A stretch of DNA of 64,000 bases from Planctomycetota bacterium (GCA_019912315.1 JAIOJA010000074.1:1-64000); one strand, 5' to 3'. Positions 8,131 to 16,972 are shown, numbered from the stretch's first letter. Translations and numbers: made by a program. The notes: generated from the letters alone by a model not told the origin.

Positions 8131-9528
8131 TCAGCTCGGCGTTGAATTGGATTCCGGTGGCAATAGTTCCTTGACCCACTGATCCAATTGGGGCACCTGC
8201 AGAAGGTCGGTGATCAAACCCGTGAATTCAACGATCTGATCTTGGTACCTCTCCAATGCCTTTTGCGCGCTCTCTGCCGTCTCGGGTGCTCCGTCTGGAC
8301 CCGTGTCCAGATTCATTTGCAGGCGTGCAACTACGGCGGTCCGATCCTTGCCAATGTCTACAGATTCGGGCTTGTGGTCCTGCTCTTTAATCCGCTTTCT
8401 CAGCTTCGCGGCAAGTTCTGCTGGCTTACCTTTCATACTAGACTGACTCGTGCCGAAGCCGAAATCTAGACGAGTAGACCCGTTTGCTGGACGTTGCATC
8501 CAGAGGTAGCCCCATATTGCACTTGGCTGGTTCGGGTAGTGGGTTCGGGAAGCAACGGTGACTCTCTTCGCCCAGTAACTCAACGATCCACGTCCACGGG
8601 TGGATGCCCACTCGCGTTGGATGGTCTGGTCAGCGTCCAGCAGATCGCAAACTGCCTCAACGAATGGAGACTCACCATAGGATCTGCGCCCCTGTGGTTT
8701 GATTCTAAGCGCGTCAAACGCATCGCGGTGTCTGGACCGGGCAGCCACGACGTCTTCCGAATTGCTGTAACTGCGCAACACCGCCAATGCGTCCTTTTGT
8801 TTGTCCTCCAGGCAACTCTGCTCCGCGCTGATGGACCCGATGCTTCCCGCGATGCAGTTTCGCAATTGGTCAACTGCTGTGCGCCCAATATCGGTCAGAT
8901 TTGGGCCTGTATCCAAACCAGCGAGCCAACCCAGATATTCAGAATAAGATAGTGAAGCGAACGCATCATCCTCTGGTTTTTCTCCGGACGGGGTAAGGTA
9001 GATTAGACTGGGGCGTACGCTCGATTCGAGCCCGGGCGGCACACAATCGGCTGCCTGTACGCGATCAATCCACTCCCGATACTTCTTGGTTTGTCCGTCG
9101 CCCTCGGATGCTCCAACCTTGTATTCGATCAGAAACAAAGGGACGAGTTTGGATTCAGCGTCGTTTTCAACGTCGTTCGATTCAAAGAAACCAAAGACGT
9201 CCAGACGTCCGTTTGTTCGTGTATCAAACTCAGCCGTTACAACCAGACGATCAAGATCAATGCTGTCGAGCGTAGCTGGCGGCAGCAGCCAACAATCCTG
9301 ACCGTCGCGCGCTGAGTTCCAGCACAGATGCAGAAAAGTGGTGACAGGTTCGCCGCCGAGTCCGTGGGGTGCTGAAGGATCCAGCAGCCAACTGAGCAAT
9401 CGTGTGTGGGAGAGTTCCCTGGTCTCCACGCCTAGCAGACGCAAAAGATTGGTCTGAACGAGTGATCGTTCGAACTCCCTAAACTCAGGTGCCGCCAGCA
9501 GGTGATTCAATGCGGTCTTCGTATCCAT
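8131..9528 (-). CDS. PD-(D/E)XK nuclease superfamily protein
   Basis: From the ATG at 9528 the 465-residue product starts MDTKTALNHLLAAPEFREFE. The nuclease signature is visible: Asp110 in GRLDVFGFFES, then Glu135 and Lys137 in LFLIEYKVGA, followed by DGQTKKYREW, matching the PD-(D/E)XK family PF14281. The N-terminal ETRELSHTRLLSWLLDPSAP is also typical. The gene is visibly less G+C-rich in third positions than all its neighbours, suggesting recent horizontal acquisition. These proteins are often found in defence or mobile contexts; no partner methylase or helicase is present, so it may be a solitary gene. It could alternatively start at 9597. Confidence 0.75.
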   Translation of the reverse strand: MDTKTALNHLLAAPEFREFERSLVQTNLLRLLGVETRELSHTRLLSWLLDPSAPHGLGGEPVTTFLHLCWNSARDGQDCWLLPPATLDSIDLDRLVVTAEFDTRTNGRLDVFGFFESNDVENDAESKLVPLFLIEYKVGASEGDGQTKKYREWIDRVQAADCVPPGLESSVRPSLIYLTPSGEKPEDDAFASLSYSEYLGWLAGLDTGPNLTDIGRTAVDQLRNCIAGSIGSISAEQSCLEDKQKDALAVLRSYSNSEDVVAARSRHRDAFDALRIKPQGRRSYGESPFVEAVCDLLDADQTIQREWASTRGRGSLSYWAKRVTVASRTHYPNQPSAIWGYLWMQRPANGSTRLDFGFGTSQSSMKGKPAELAAKLRKRIKEQDHKPESVDIGKDRTAVVARLQMNLDTGPDGAPETAESAQKALERYQDQIVEFTGLITDLLQVPQLDQWVKELLPPESNSTPS

Positions 9529-9681
9529 AACTATCCCCCGAAGCTCTCCGTCCACGGAGGCTACGAGCGAGTATAGCCAGGTCGGTTGCGAGGGCACGCG
9601 CTTCTTGGGCCCGGTGGGGCAGCGAGCGCACGGCTTTCCTTTGAGCCCGAACGCTGATCCCTGGAACTTGATTAAAGGGGT

Positions 9682-9713
9682 AGGCCTGGGAGGCCGCCAA
9701 ACCTCCCAGGCCT
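9682..9713. repeat. Perfect 12-bp palindrome
   Basis: AGGCCTGGGAGG (9682-9693) and its exact reverse complement (9702-9713) flank an 8-base loop. It lies in the 263-bp gap between the nuclease gene and the BshC-like gene and has no T run on either side, so it is more likely a repeat than a terminator. Confidence 0.6.
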
Positions 9714-9771
9714 GTGCACGTGCAACATGGCGTCACACGTACCGCGATTCTGAATGTGTTGCCCAACTTGC

Positions 9772-9791
9772 GGGCGATGCAAGCATCGCCC
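9772..9791. repeat. Compact palindrome at the end of the BshC-like gene
   Basis: GGGCGATGC and GCATCGCCC are perfect 9-bp arms separated by AA and followed by CCTACG; the right arm ends one base before the stop codon of the BshC-like gene (minus strand). The form resembles short dispersed intergenic palindromes known in several bacterial phyla. It may also help terminate the minus-strand transcript. Confidence 0.55.
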
Positions 9792-11072
9792 CTACGTCTC
9801 CTCGGCCAGGTAGACTGCCTGGTGGCGCACGTCGTCAACGGCCAGCACGTCGCGCAGCCCCTCCAGGAAGTCGGGCCCATAGAAATCCAGGTAATGCAGC
9901 AGGCTCATGACCTCCTGCTGGGGTCGCCCGTCCGGCAGCATGTACTGAAACAGCTTGGCCAACTGGCGCGCGTTGGTGTCAACCTCACGCACGGATTCCC
10001 CAAGCGCCCGCTGGCGCAGTTTGTCAAACGCGATGTCGGTGCCGTTCAGGGCCTTTCTGACTTCGCTTTCGGGGTGGAAGCCCAGTTCATCAAGCCCCAT
10101 GTCGAGGCGCAGGATCGCGCCCAGCACTTGCTCTTTGGCGGCGTTCACGACGCCCGGCACATCATCGGGCATGTGGCGGCGACTTGCGTTTTCTGCGCGC
10201 ACTTCGCCGGCGAGCACGCCCTCGGGCTGCAACGCGAATTTACCAAGCCAGGCTTCCACTTTGCCTTCAATAATCGTGGCGCTGATGCCGGGGAACGGCA
10301 CCGGCTCGCCGGGTGGTATGCCGCCCGTGGGCGAGCCCGTGCCCACACATGCGACCATGGGAATACGCCGGAACCACAGGCGCAGGTTGCTTTCGAAGTT
10401 GCCGGTCGCGGTGGGCGACAGGAAGGTCATGGCTTCCTCATCGAACCAGCGCGTCAACATACGGGCCTTGAAAATGTTCGGGTCTTTGTGCGCGTCGCGA
10501 CTGATCTGATCCATCAGCAGGCTGCTGAAGCCGGTGCCAGGCAGGGTGCCGCGCAGCATTTTCAGGTAGCGGTCAAGGTCGCCGCCGCGGAAGCCGATGT
10601 CGTCGAGTTCGCCGTTGCGCTGGATGATCGCGCTGATGCCGGATTCGTCCCATTCGCCGATTTCAAGCGCCGGCCAGACCAGCGTAATGACCTTGCCCAC
10701 GCGGCGGTTGCGCAACTGGCGCGCGAGGTCAAGCCCGGCGATCAGGCGCAGCACTTCATCGAGGCGCGGAGCAGCCACGCCCTTCAGTACCGGCACCACG
10801 ACGGCGAAACCCTCGCCGCGCGAAAGAGTGCGGAACGCATCGGCGTAACGGCGTGCCTTGCTGACCTGCTTCAGCCACTCAAAGGCGGCGCCTTCTGATT
10901 CGGGATCAAGCTTGAACGGGTGACGCGCGAGACGCCGGGCCATCACCTGGAAGTTTGTGTACGCGCTTTTCGGAAGCTTGCCGCGACGACGTGACAGGCG
11001 CGCAAGTGTGCGCGCGCGCGAGTGGGCGTCTCGCGTGGTGGTGAGCGGAAGTTTTCGAACTCGATAGCCCAT
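9792..11072 (-). CDS. BshC-like protein (putative bacillithiol cysteine ligase relative), divergent
   Basis: The 426-residue protein begins MGYRVRKLPLTTTRDAHSRA. The central block GEGFAVVVPVLKGVAAPRLD, then LRLIAGLDLARQLRNRRVGK and VITLVWPALEIGEWDESGIS resembles the BshC core, where GQQPGLxGGPLY leads to KALTAIxLAR and PVFWVASEDHD. The C-terminal helices (ILRLDMGLDELGFHPESEVR) also fit. The canonical Gln-Gln-Pro and SEDHD residues are not conserved here, so catalysis is doubtful. Size is below typical BshC (~540). No other bacillithiol gene is in the window. The assignment is tentative. Confidence 0.45.
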   Translation of the reverse strand: MGYRVRKLPLTTTRDAHSRARTLARLSRRRGKLPKSAYTNFQVMARRLARHPFKLDPESEGAAFEWLKQVSKARRYADAFRTLSRGEGFAVVVPVLKGVAAPRLDEVLRLIAGLDLARQLRNRRVGKVITLVWPALEIGEWDESGISAIIQRNGELDDIGFRGGDLDRYLKMLRGTLPGTGFSSLLMDQISRDAHKDPNIFKARMLTRWFDEEAMTFLSPTATGNFESNLRLWFRRIPMVACVGTGSPTGGIPPGEPVPFPGISATIIEGKVEAWLGKFALQPEGVLAGEVRAENASRRHMPDDVPGVVNAAKEQVLGAILRLDMGLDELGFHPESEVRKALNGTDIAFDKLRQRALGESVREVDTNARQLAKLFQYMLPDGRPQQEVMSLLHYLDFYGPDFLEGLRDVLAVDDVRHQAVYLAEET

Positions 11073-11084
11073 TGGTATCCACAA

Positions 11085-11624
11085 GCTTCAAACATGTGAG
11101 CGGCGACTCGCCATCCCTTCGCGATTCTACCAGTAGAGAATACGGGCGCGACACGCGTGGAATGGCGTGAAATGCGGGTTTGGCGCTAAGTGGTGTTCGA
11201 TGTTCGGGTTAGGGCGATGCAAAAAAATCGCCCAAGGCAACCTTGGCAATTTGCGTGTATTTTGCGGATGAAATGAACGCCGGGGTGTCAGTAACTGTGT
11301 AAACAAAAGAGACGTTAGCAGTTGTGCCAAGCCAGTAGTTGGAATGAGACAACTGTCTCTTGATCGAAGTCGCAGTCAGTTTCCTGTTGACTGTGAGGGG
11401 ATAAACTGCACGGGCGATTGCCCCGCATTTCGATTTGTCCGCGAAATGCCGGTCTGAAACCCGCCTGTGTGGCGGACTTAGACGCGCCCCACAATATCCG
11501 TGAAAAATTCCGGCTTACGCCTCGCGAAAACACCGGATTGGGTTTACATAGGGACCCCAAACGGGGCTGGCTGAACGCCCCGCACACAACGCGGACACAC
11601 CGCCAAGACACTGGGAGACATCGC
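11085..11624. other. Gene-free region of 540 bp with consecutive hairpins
   Basis: No credible coding frame covers this gap between a minus-strand and a plus-strand gene. It contains a run of local hairpins: GGGCGAT/ATCGCCC with an A-rich loop near 11212-11233; CCAAGG/CCTTGG near 11234-11248; a compound stem at 11307-11361; CAGTCA/TGACTG near 11375-11395; GCATTTCG/CGAAATGC near 11429-11453; and CCGCC/GGCGG near 11461-11475. Such density suggests a structured RNA or leader. It does not match the RNase P, tmRNA, 6S or SRP RNA signatures I can recall. Confidence 0.5.
11307..11361. other. Compound stem-loop, candidate structured RNA element
   Basis: AAGAGAC (11307-11313) pairs with GTCTCTT (11355-11361); AGTTGT (11320-11325) pairs with ACAACT (11349-11354), leaving GTTAGC as a one-sided 6-base bulge; CCAA and TTGG extend the inner helix around an 8-base loop. 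The 17 pairs with one asymmetric bulge look more like a folded RNA than chance, but no family is recognised. Confidence 0.45.
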
Positions 11625-11981
11625 GTGGCAGAAACGAACATCTACATTGACGGCGAGCACGCCGCCACGATTCAAAACCTCCAGCACGATGCGCCCTGGC
11701 ATTACGGCACCCTCATACCGGGTGAGTCGTTTGAGGAACTCAAGGCGTCGCTGGAAACCGCGCCATGGAGCACAGGCCAGGAAGGCGCCGTCGAAATGGT
11801 TGCCGGGCAGGACACCGTGGACCGCGTCAGTTGGGGCGAAGAAGTAGACACGTCCGAAATGATCACCAAACTCACCCTTGCGTGCTATGAGCCCGACGGC
11901 GCATGGGAACTCGAGTTCACCTGCGAAGACGAAGAACAAGAGGCCGAAAGCAACGGCGAAACAGCCGAAAGCGCCGCCTAG
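11625..11981 (+). CDS. Small acidic protein, unknown
   Basis: Translation probably starts at the GTG at 11625, 7 bases after a GGGAG ribosome-binding site, giving 118 residues beginning (M)AETNIYIDGEHAATIQNLQH. The protein is rich in Glu and Asp, with a C-terminal tail CEDEEQEAESNGETAESAA that appears unstructured. It follows the 540-bp structured gap, which may form its leader. The stop codon overlaps the converging glycosyltransferase stop. No family recognised. Confidence 0.65.
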   Translation: MAETNIYIDGEHAATIQNLQHDAPWHYGTLIPGESFEELKASLETAPWSTGQEGAVEMVAGQDTVDRVSWGEEVDTSEMITKLTLACYEPDGAWELEFTCEDEEQEAESNGETAESAA

Positions 11982-13093
11982 GTTGCGTTTGTGCTGTGCT
12001 TGAGCAGGCAATTGGCCCACAGGGTGCCCACGCCGGCATAGCTGAAGTGCGCGCGCGCATACTCGCGGGCAGCGCCCCCCAGGGCGCTGCCCGCTGCTTT
12101 ATCCTGCAGCAGGCGACGCAGCGCATCGGCGATGTGAGTCGGCGTAGGTTCCACGCCGATCACCACGCCGTGTTGCTCCAGCTCCGGTGTTACCAGTGCC
12201 CGGCGCGACGCCACGACGGGTTTACCCGCTCCCATGCCCTCAAGAATCACGTTGCCGAAGTTTTCAAAGCCGACGGCCGGATGCACCAGGATACCCGCCC
12301 CGCCAAGTAGCGCGCGGGCGCGGTCGTGGGGCAGGGGCCCTTCGAAGTGCAGGCGTCCCTCGTGCACGAGCGGGGCCGCGCAGTCGCGTACCCGGGCGGC
12401 GTAGTCGTGGTCCTGCGCGATTCCGGCGTGAGTGGCGGTGAACCGCAGCCCTTCGTCGCGCAGGCGCAGCAAGGACTGCACCCATTCCAGCACGCCCTTG
12501 CGCGGGTGCAGGCGGTTGAGACAGACAATGTGGGCTGGATCACCCGCGACCAGATCCGACATTTCCACCGGGTTGGGAACGACCACGGCCGGGGCGCCTT
12601 GCAGGTCCGGGTGGCTGAGGCTGCGATCCCGGTCGGCCTGCGATGAAAACACCAGCACGCCGCGCCCGATCAGCTTTCGCACGCCGGCGTGCCAGGCGAT
12701 CAGTTTGCGCAGTCGGTGATGCGCCATGGCGTCCGGGTCAAGCATTCCGCGCGAGGCCAGATAGAGGGGCACGCCCGCCTTGCCTGCCGCGGTGGCGGCG
12801 TAGTGGGCCGGGTTCAGCCAAACCACGTGGGCAATGATCGCGCCGTAGTCGGCGGCGTGGCCCATGAGCCAGAGGCGCATCTCTTTGCTCGCCCCGAACA
12901 GGCGTCGCCCCGGCTTGAAGCGGTGAATCGGCAGGTCGTCGGGGTCGTCGGGGTCGTCGGGGTCGGGGTTGTTCAGGCAGGCGATTTCCGGACGCAAGCC
13001 GGCGGCGCTTTGCGCGCGGCAGGTTGCCAGTGTACCGGTGCGCAGCCCGCCCTCACTTGGGGCGATGCTGGGGATAACGTGCAAAACCCTCAT
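11978..13093 (-). CDS. GT4-family glycosyltransferase
   Basis: The 371-residue protein starts MRVLHVIPSIAPSEGGLRTG, the GT-B N-terminal strand with the Gly-Gly turn. The C-terminal nucleotide-sugar domain has VVVPNPVEMS, IVCLNRLHPRKGVLEWVQSL and the E-x7-E motif region HPAVGFENFGNVILEGMGAG followed by KPVVASRRALVTPELEQHG. It would transfer a sugar from a nucleotide donor onto a growing glycan and belongs to the exopolysaccharide region. Near residue 44-53 a 9-bp DNA repeat encodes DPDDPDDPDD. A 12-bp perfect palindrome (12065-12094) lies in its 3' part. Confidence 0.88.
   Translation of the reverse strand: MRVLHVIPSIAPSEGGLRTGTLATCRAQSAAGLRPEIACLNNPDPDDPDDPDDLPIHRFKPGRRLFGASKEMRLWLMGHAADYGAIIAHVVWLNPAHYAATAAGKAGVPLYLASRGMLDPDAMAHHRLRKLIAWHAGVRKLIGRGVLVFSSQADRDRSLSHPDLQGAPAVVVPNPVEMSDLVAGDPAHIVCLNRLHPRKGVLEWVQSLLRLRDEGLRFTATHAGIAQDHDYAARVRDCAAPLVHEGRLHFEGPLPHDRARALLGGAGILVHPAVGFENFGNVILEGMGAGKPVVASRRALVTPELEQHGVVIGVEPTPTHIADALRRLLQDKAAGSALGGAAREYARAHFSYAGVGTLWANCLLKHSTNAT
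12065..12094. repeat. 12-bp palindrome inside the glycosyltransferase gene
   Basis: GCGGGCAGCGCC (12065-12076) and its exact reverse complement (12083-12094) flank CCCCAG. It encodes a small Ala/Gly-rich stretch near the protein C-terminus, so the frame is maintained. It may be a palindromic repeat tolerated in-frame. Confidence 0.5.
12933..12962. repeat. 9-bp tandem repeat (GGTCGTCGG-type), about three copies
   Basis: Three tandem copies of a 9-base unit (GTCGTCGGG) occur within the glycosyltransferase gene and encode repeated Asp-Pro-Asp-Asp on the minus strand. Because the unit is a multiple of three, copy-number change would alter length without frameshift. Confidence 0.7.
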
Positions 13094-13225
13094 TCCCGCA
13101 GATTACAGGTTTCAGGCGCCGGGTGTCAGGTGTCTGATGACCGGGACCGCCAAGCGAGGCCTGTAGATACTCCCGTCTGCAGACTCCCGCCCCGCCTGGT
13201 TCTACAGAAGAACCCTGAAACTGCT

Positions 13226-14773
13226 TTAGCTCCCTGAAGCCTGAAACCTGTCTTCTGAAACCTGCAACTCGTCCAGTCGCCGCAGCCCGATAATCAGCCC
13301 CGCGCTGGTCCAGTACAACACGCCCATGGTGCCGTTCTCAAGCACCGGGTACGCCTTGAACAGGTACCAGCTCAGTTGCGCCCCGATGTAAATCCACAGG
13401 GCATAGCGCACCGTGGCGAAAGGCCCGTCGCGGTTCCTGAGGGCGACGCGCAACAACCCGAACAGCGCCCACAACCCCAGGAACGCGCCCAGCCACATGC
13501 CGATCACGCCGTAGCTGTAACGGATCAGGGCCGTGCCCCACTCGACCGCTTCGTTGCCGGGGGCGGGCTGGCCCAACAGGGTCATCACGCGACTGGACTT
13601 GCCCGCGCTGCCGGTGCCGTTGCCCAGCAACCCTCCGCCGAAGTCGTCCGTGACGGCGATGGCGCTGTCCATGCGTTGCTCCACGAGTTCGGGCTGGATG
13701 CTGGTCCAGAAGGCCTCGGCGCGGTTGCCCTCCATCTGGCTGATCAGCAGCGCACCAAGCAGCAGCCCCAGCACGCCGCCGAAGAACAGCCCCGCGCGTT
13801 TGCGTGGCGCCTGTCCCGCGCGTTTTTCCACGCGGTACAGCATCAAGGGCAGGCAGGTCAGCACGGCGATCGCGCAGAACAGCAGCCCGGTGCGAATGCC
13901 CGAAAGATGCGCGCTCATGACCGCGCAATAGCCCGATATCCACAACAGCGCCCGCTGCCCCGCGGGACGCCGCATTTTCAGCAACCCGATCGACAGGCAA
14001 AGCTGGAACACGCACACCAGTGCCAGCAGTGTCGGCGTGGCAAAAATCGACTCGTTGTAGCGCACCTCGCCGCCGCTCTCGAGCGTGCGGACCTTGCGGA
14101 ACGCCGTTTCCCGCAGAAACACGGGCATGTCCTCGTAGAACGAGTTTTGCAGCATCGTCACCACAAAGATCGGAATCGCCAGGTACGCGATTGCCCGCAG
14201 AAACTCGTCCGCGGCCTTGCCCGTCCGGAAAAAGTTCGACATCAGCACCATCATCGGGAAGTACAGCACCCAGGTACGAATACCCGAGATACCAACCAGG
14301 ATGTTCGGCAAGGCCGGGTTCGCGGCCTGCAAGACCACAAATCCGAACCACAGCAGGATCGGCAGGTAGACGCCGTACTTTTCGAGGTTGTCGGCGCCGC
14401 GCAGGGGTCGGCGCAACTGCGGGCGGAACGCGTAGCACAGATAGCAGGCGGCGACGAGAAAATCCTTGCCCAGGGAAATCCAGTAGGGCGAGTTCGGAAC
14501 CGCCTTGCGCAGGGAGTCCTCACCCAGCAGGACAAACACCAGCATTCCCAGCCCGACGCGCCAGTCGGCGAATGCCCCGAGGATCGCGCCCCCCAGAAAC
14601 CCGAAGCCCGCCCCAAGAAACGAGCCCAGTACGGGGTCCGCCGAGTAGCCGACATACCCCAGCAACGTGCCCGCGACCGCAGCAGCGATGGAGAACGCCA
14701 GCGCCTTGCGCACTTTCGGGTTGCTTAACCCGCTGCGCGGTTGTGGGTTGGGCGCGACGGCGATTGCGTTCAT
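13226..14773 (-). CDS. O-antigen polymerase/ligase-like membrane protein (Wzy/WaaL type)
   Basis: The 515-residue protein has about 11-12 hydrophobic segments from LAFSIAAAVAGTLLGYVGY to MGVLYWTSAGLIIGLRRL, with a large loop (ESGGEVRYNESIFATPTLLA) and a second loop DDFGGGLLGNGTGSAGKSSR before the last helices, the usual layout of Wzy polymerases. It would polymerise repeat units of an exopolysaccharide at the periplasmic face. The last ten residues (SEDRFQASGS) are encoded by a degenerate CTGAAACCTG-type repeat tract. It lies next to the GT4 gene and diverges from the chain-length regulator. Confidence 0.82.
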   Translation of the reverse strand: MNAIAVAPNPQPRSGLSNPKVRKALAFSIAAAVAGTLLGYVGYSADPVLGSFLGAGFGFLGGAILGAFADWRVGLGMLVFVLLGEDSLRKAVPNSPYWISLGKDFLVAACYLCYAFRPQLRRPLRGADNLEKYGVYLPILLWFGFVVLQAANPALPNILVGISGIRTWVLYFPMMVLMSNFFRTGKAADEFLRAIAYLAIPIFVVTMLQNSFYEDMPVFLRETAFRKVRTLESGGEVRYNESIFATPTLLALVCVFQLCLSIGLLKMRRPAGQRALLWISGYCAVMSAHLSGIRTGLLFCAIAVLTCLPLMLYRVEKRAGQAPRKRAGLFFGGVLGLLLGALLISQMEGNRAEAFWTSIQPELVEQRMDSAIAVTDDFGGGLLGNGTGSAGKSSRVMTLLGQPAPGNEAVEWGTALIRYSYGVIGMWLGAFLGLWALFGLLRVALRNRDGPFATVRYALWIYIGAQLSWYLFKAYPVLENGTMGVLYWTSAGLIIGLRRLDELQVSEDRFQASGS

Positions 14774-14878
14774 CTGTGGACTTGCGCTTGAGTTAGCCCG
14801 GATGAAAGACGATACTTAACAAAGGGTACGAAACTCCGGCACTGTCACTAGTTTAAGTTCCCGGGGCAAAGGCGGTTC

Positions 14879-16972
14879 GTGACTTCAGACGTACAGGCAA
14901 TCATCGAGCAGATTCGAACGCTCGCGGCCCGTGGCGATTACGCCGCCGCGCGCCGACGCATTCTTGAGCTGACATCCGGCTCGGGCGGCATGATTGAAAG
15001 TGACCTGCGCGGAGAGCTCGATAAGCAGGGTCGCACTCTTGAAGTGCTGGAATCCATAGATGTCGTGCGTCGCCTGCTGCGCAAGGGCGATACCGGCGCC
15101 GCCGCACAGGCCAGCAGCACCATTCTGGACGCGCTATCATCGGATGAATACGCCCGCCTGGGCGTGGTTGCCGCCGCCCTTACGCTGATTGGCCGCGCCG
15201 CCGAGCTGGCCCGAAGCGCGGAACACAGAGCCGGCGACAACACGGTCGAAGTCGAGGCATTCGTCGACTACCTGGGGCACGAGCTGAACCAGCTTGGGCG
15301 TGACAGCGTGGACCGTCCCCTTGAAATCCTGCTTGACCCGACCTTCGCCGCGCGCGGTGGCTACACGCTTGGCGACCTGCTGTCGCGCCGCCCCTGGGCC
15401 CCGAACATCCGCCCTGCGCTGGATGCCGTGCCCGAGACGCGTCAGGAAACCACGCGCACCAGCGCGATCTCGGCCCCCATGGGCGACTCACCGGTCATCG
15501 GGCGCATTCTGATCGAACAGGAAGAGCGCGAGCGCGTCAGCACCGCGCCCCAGACCCGCACCGACGGCGCGAGCGCCCAGTCCGACGCCTTTGACATTGT
15601 GGGGCGCGCCGCCCTGCAGAACTGGTGGGTCGTGCTGGCGAGTATGATGGTGTTCGCGTTTATCGGCTACGCGGCCATGACCGCCGCCCCCGACCGCTGG
15701 CAAAGCACCGCCCTGTTGCAGAAAACCCAGACCAGCAAGCTGCGCGCGCCGATCACCGGCGAAACCAGCGAGTACGTGCCGTCCCTGCCGCACAAGACCG
15801 TGCTGGAACTCGTGAAGCTGCCGGTGTTTCACCTCCGCGTATCCGAGCGCCTGAAGACCGACGGCTGGGCCCCCGGCGAAAACCCGGCACCCGCCGACAT
15901 CGGCAAGTACGACATTTCCGCGGACAAGGTCGGCAAGTCGCTCAGCGTGACGGTAACCGAGACCAGCCGCGACGACTACCTGATCGAGTTCCGCGCCGAA
16001 ACCGACGACGCCACCGAGGCTCAGGCCATCGCCGGCGCGGCGGCGGCCGAGTTTCGCGAGGTTCACTACGAGCACGTCACCCGTGAAGCGACGCTGAACC
16101 TCGGTGATTACGAGGCGCGCGCCACACGCCTGCGCGAGGACCTGCGCAAGGTCTATGAGCAGCGCATGAGCGAGTTCGCCACCGGCGACATGGAAGCCAT
16201 CGGTGTTGACATCGAATCCCGCACCCGCAGTCTGGTGGTTGAAATCAAGCAGGCCCGCGACGAGTACGAGGGCGCGAAGATCGAGTTGCGCGCCGCCCGC
16301 GACGCGCTGGACAGTCGCGTCCGCACCGCAGAGCGCCTGCCCGAATACGAGCTGCCGCAGCAGGACGCGCGGGTAGCCGCCCGGCGCGCCTTCCAGGAAC
16401 AGATGGAGCGCGAGTTGTACGACCTTGCACGCAAGCGCGACGATTTCGGCGCCAAGCACCCCGTGCAGGAGCGCATCCGCGAGTTGCAGGAAGACATCGA
16501 ACTGGTGAAGGCGGAAATTCGCGAGCTTGAGCGCGGCTCGCCGGACGACATCGACCAGCGCAAGCTGAACCCGGACCGCGCCCGCGCCGAAGATCTCGTG
16601 ACCGCAGCGCGCTCCAGGCTCAGCATTGCCCAGGACACCGTCAGCTACCTTGAAAAACAAATCCCGAAGCTGGAGGGCGAACTCGAGGGGTTGCGCACGG
16701 ACTATCTCAAGTCCGAAACCCTGCGCCGCGAGGAAGTGGACCTGCTGCGCAGCAAAGAACGCACCGACGTCGTGATCGAAGAACTGAACGCCGTGAAGGC
16801 CGGCGCGAACCGCGATCTCGCGCTGATTTCGCCCGCGGGCGAGGCGCGCAAACTTGAGCGCGAAACCATGGTCGGTATCGCGGTCGGTCTGATACTCGGG
16901 CTGGTTGTGGGCATCGGGATTGCTGTCGGGTTGATGCGCCGCCGCCAGGTCCGCGCCGCGAGCGCCGCTTGA
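14879..16972 (+). CDS. Polysaccharide co-polymerase / chain-length determinant (Wzz/GNVR family)
   Basis: The frame starts with GTG at 14879. The 697-residue product has an unusual ~240-residue cytoplasmic N-terminal extension, then a transmembrane helix (NWWVVLASMMVFAFIGYAAM), a periplasmic Wzz domain starting APDRWQSTALLQKTQTSKLR, long coiled coils (for example QEQMERELYDLARKRDDFG) and a second transmembrane helix (VGIAVGLILGLVVGIGIAVG) before a short basic tail. No Walker motifs of a fused tyrosine kinase are seen. It controls chain length of the exported polymer together with the Wza-like lipoprotein encoded 14 bp downstream. Confidence 0.85.
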   Translation: MTSDVQAIIEQIRTLAARGDYAAARRRILELTSGSGGMIESDLRGELDKQGRTLEVLESIDVVRRLLRKGDTGAAAQASSTILDALSSDEYARLGVVAAALTLIGRAAELARSAEHRAGDNTVEVEAFVDYLGHELNQLGRDSVDRPLEILLDPTFAARGGYTLGDLLSRRPWAPNIRPALDAVPETRQETTRTSAISAPMGDSPVIGRILIEQEERERVSTAPQTRTDGASAQSDAFDIVGRAALQNWWVVLASMMVFAFIGYAAMTAAPDRWQSTALLQKTQTSKLRAPITGETSEYVPSLPHKTVLELVKLPVFHLRVSERLKTDGWAPGENPAPADIGKYDISADKVGKSLSVTVTETSRDDYLIEFRAETDDATEAQAIAGAAAAEFREVHYEHVTREATLNLGDYEARATRLREDLRKVYEQRMSEFATGDMEAIGVDIESRTRSLVVEIKQARDEYEGAKIELRAARDALDSRVRTAERLPEYELPQQDARVAARRAFQEQMERELYDLARKRDDFGAKHPVQERIRELQEDIELVKAEIRELERGSPDDIDQRKLNPDRARAEDLVTAARSRLSIAQDTVSYLEKQIPKLEGELEGLRTDYLKSETLRREEVDLLRSKERTDVVIEELNAVKAGANRDLALISPAGEARKLERETMVGIAVGLILGLVVGIGIAVGLMRRRQVRAASAA

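Noticed and set aside
13376..14728. A 450-codon open frame opposite the Wzy-like gene.
   Set aside because: Gln/His/Arg-rich shadow translation of membrane helices; typical antisense artefact in high-G+C DNA.
14905..14935. A GATTCGAAC string that resembles a tRNA T-arm.
   Set aside because: It is inside the well-supported chain-length gene and no acceptor, D or anticodon arms could be built around it.
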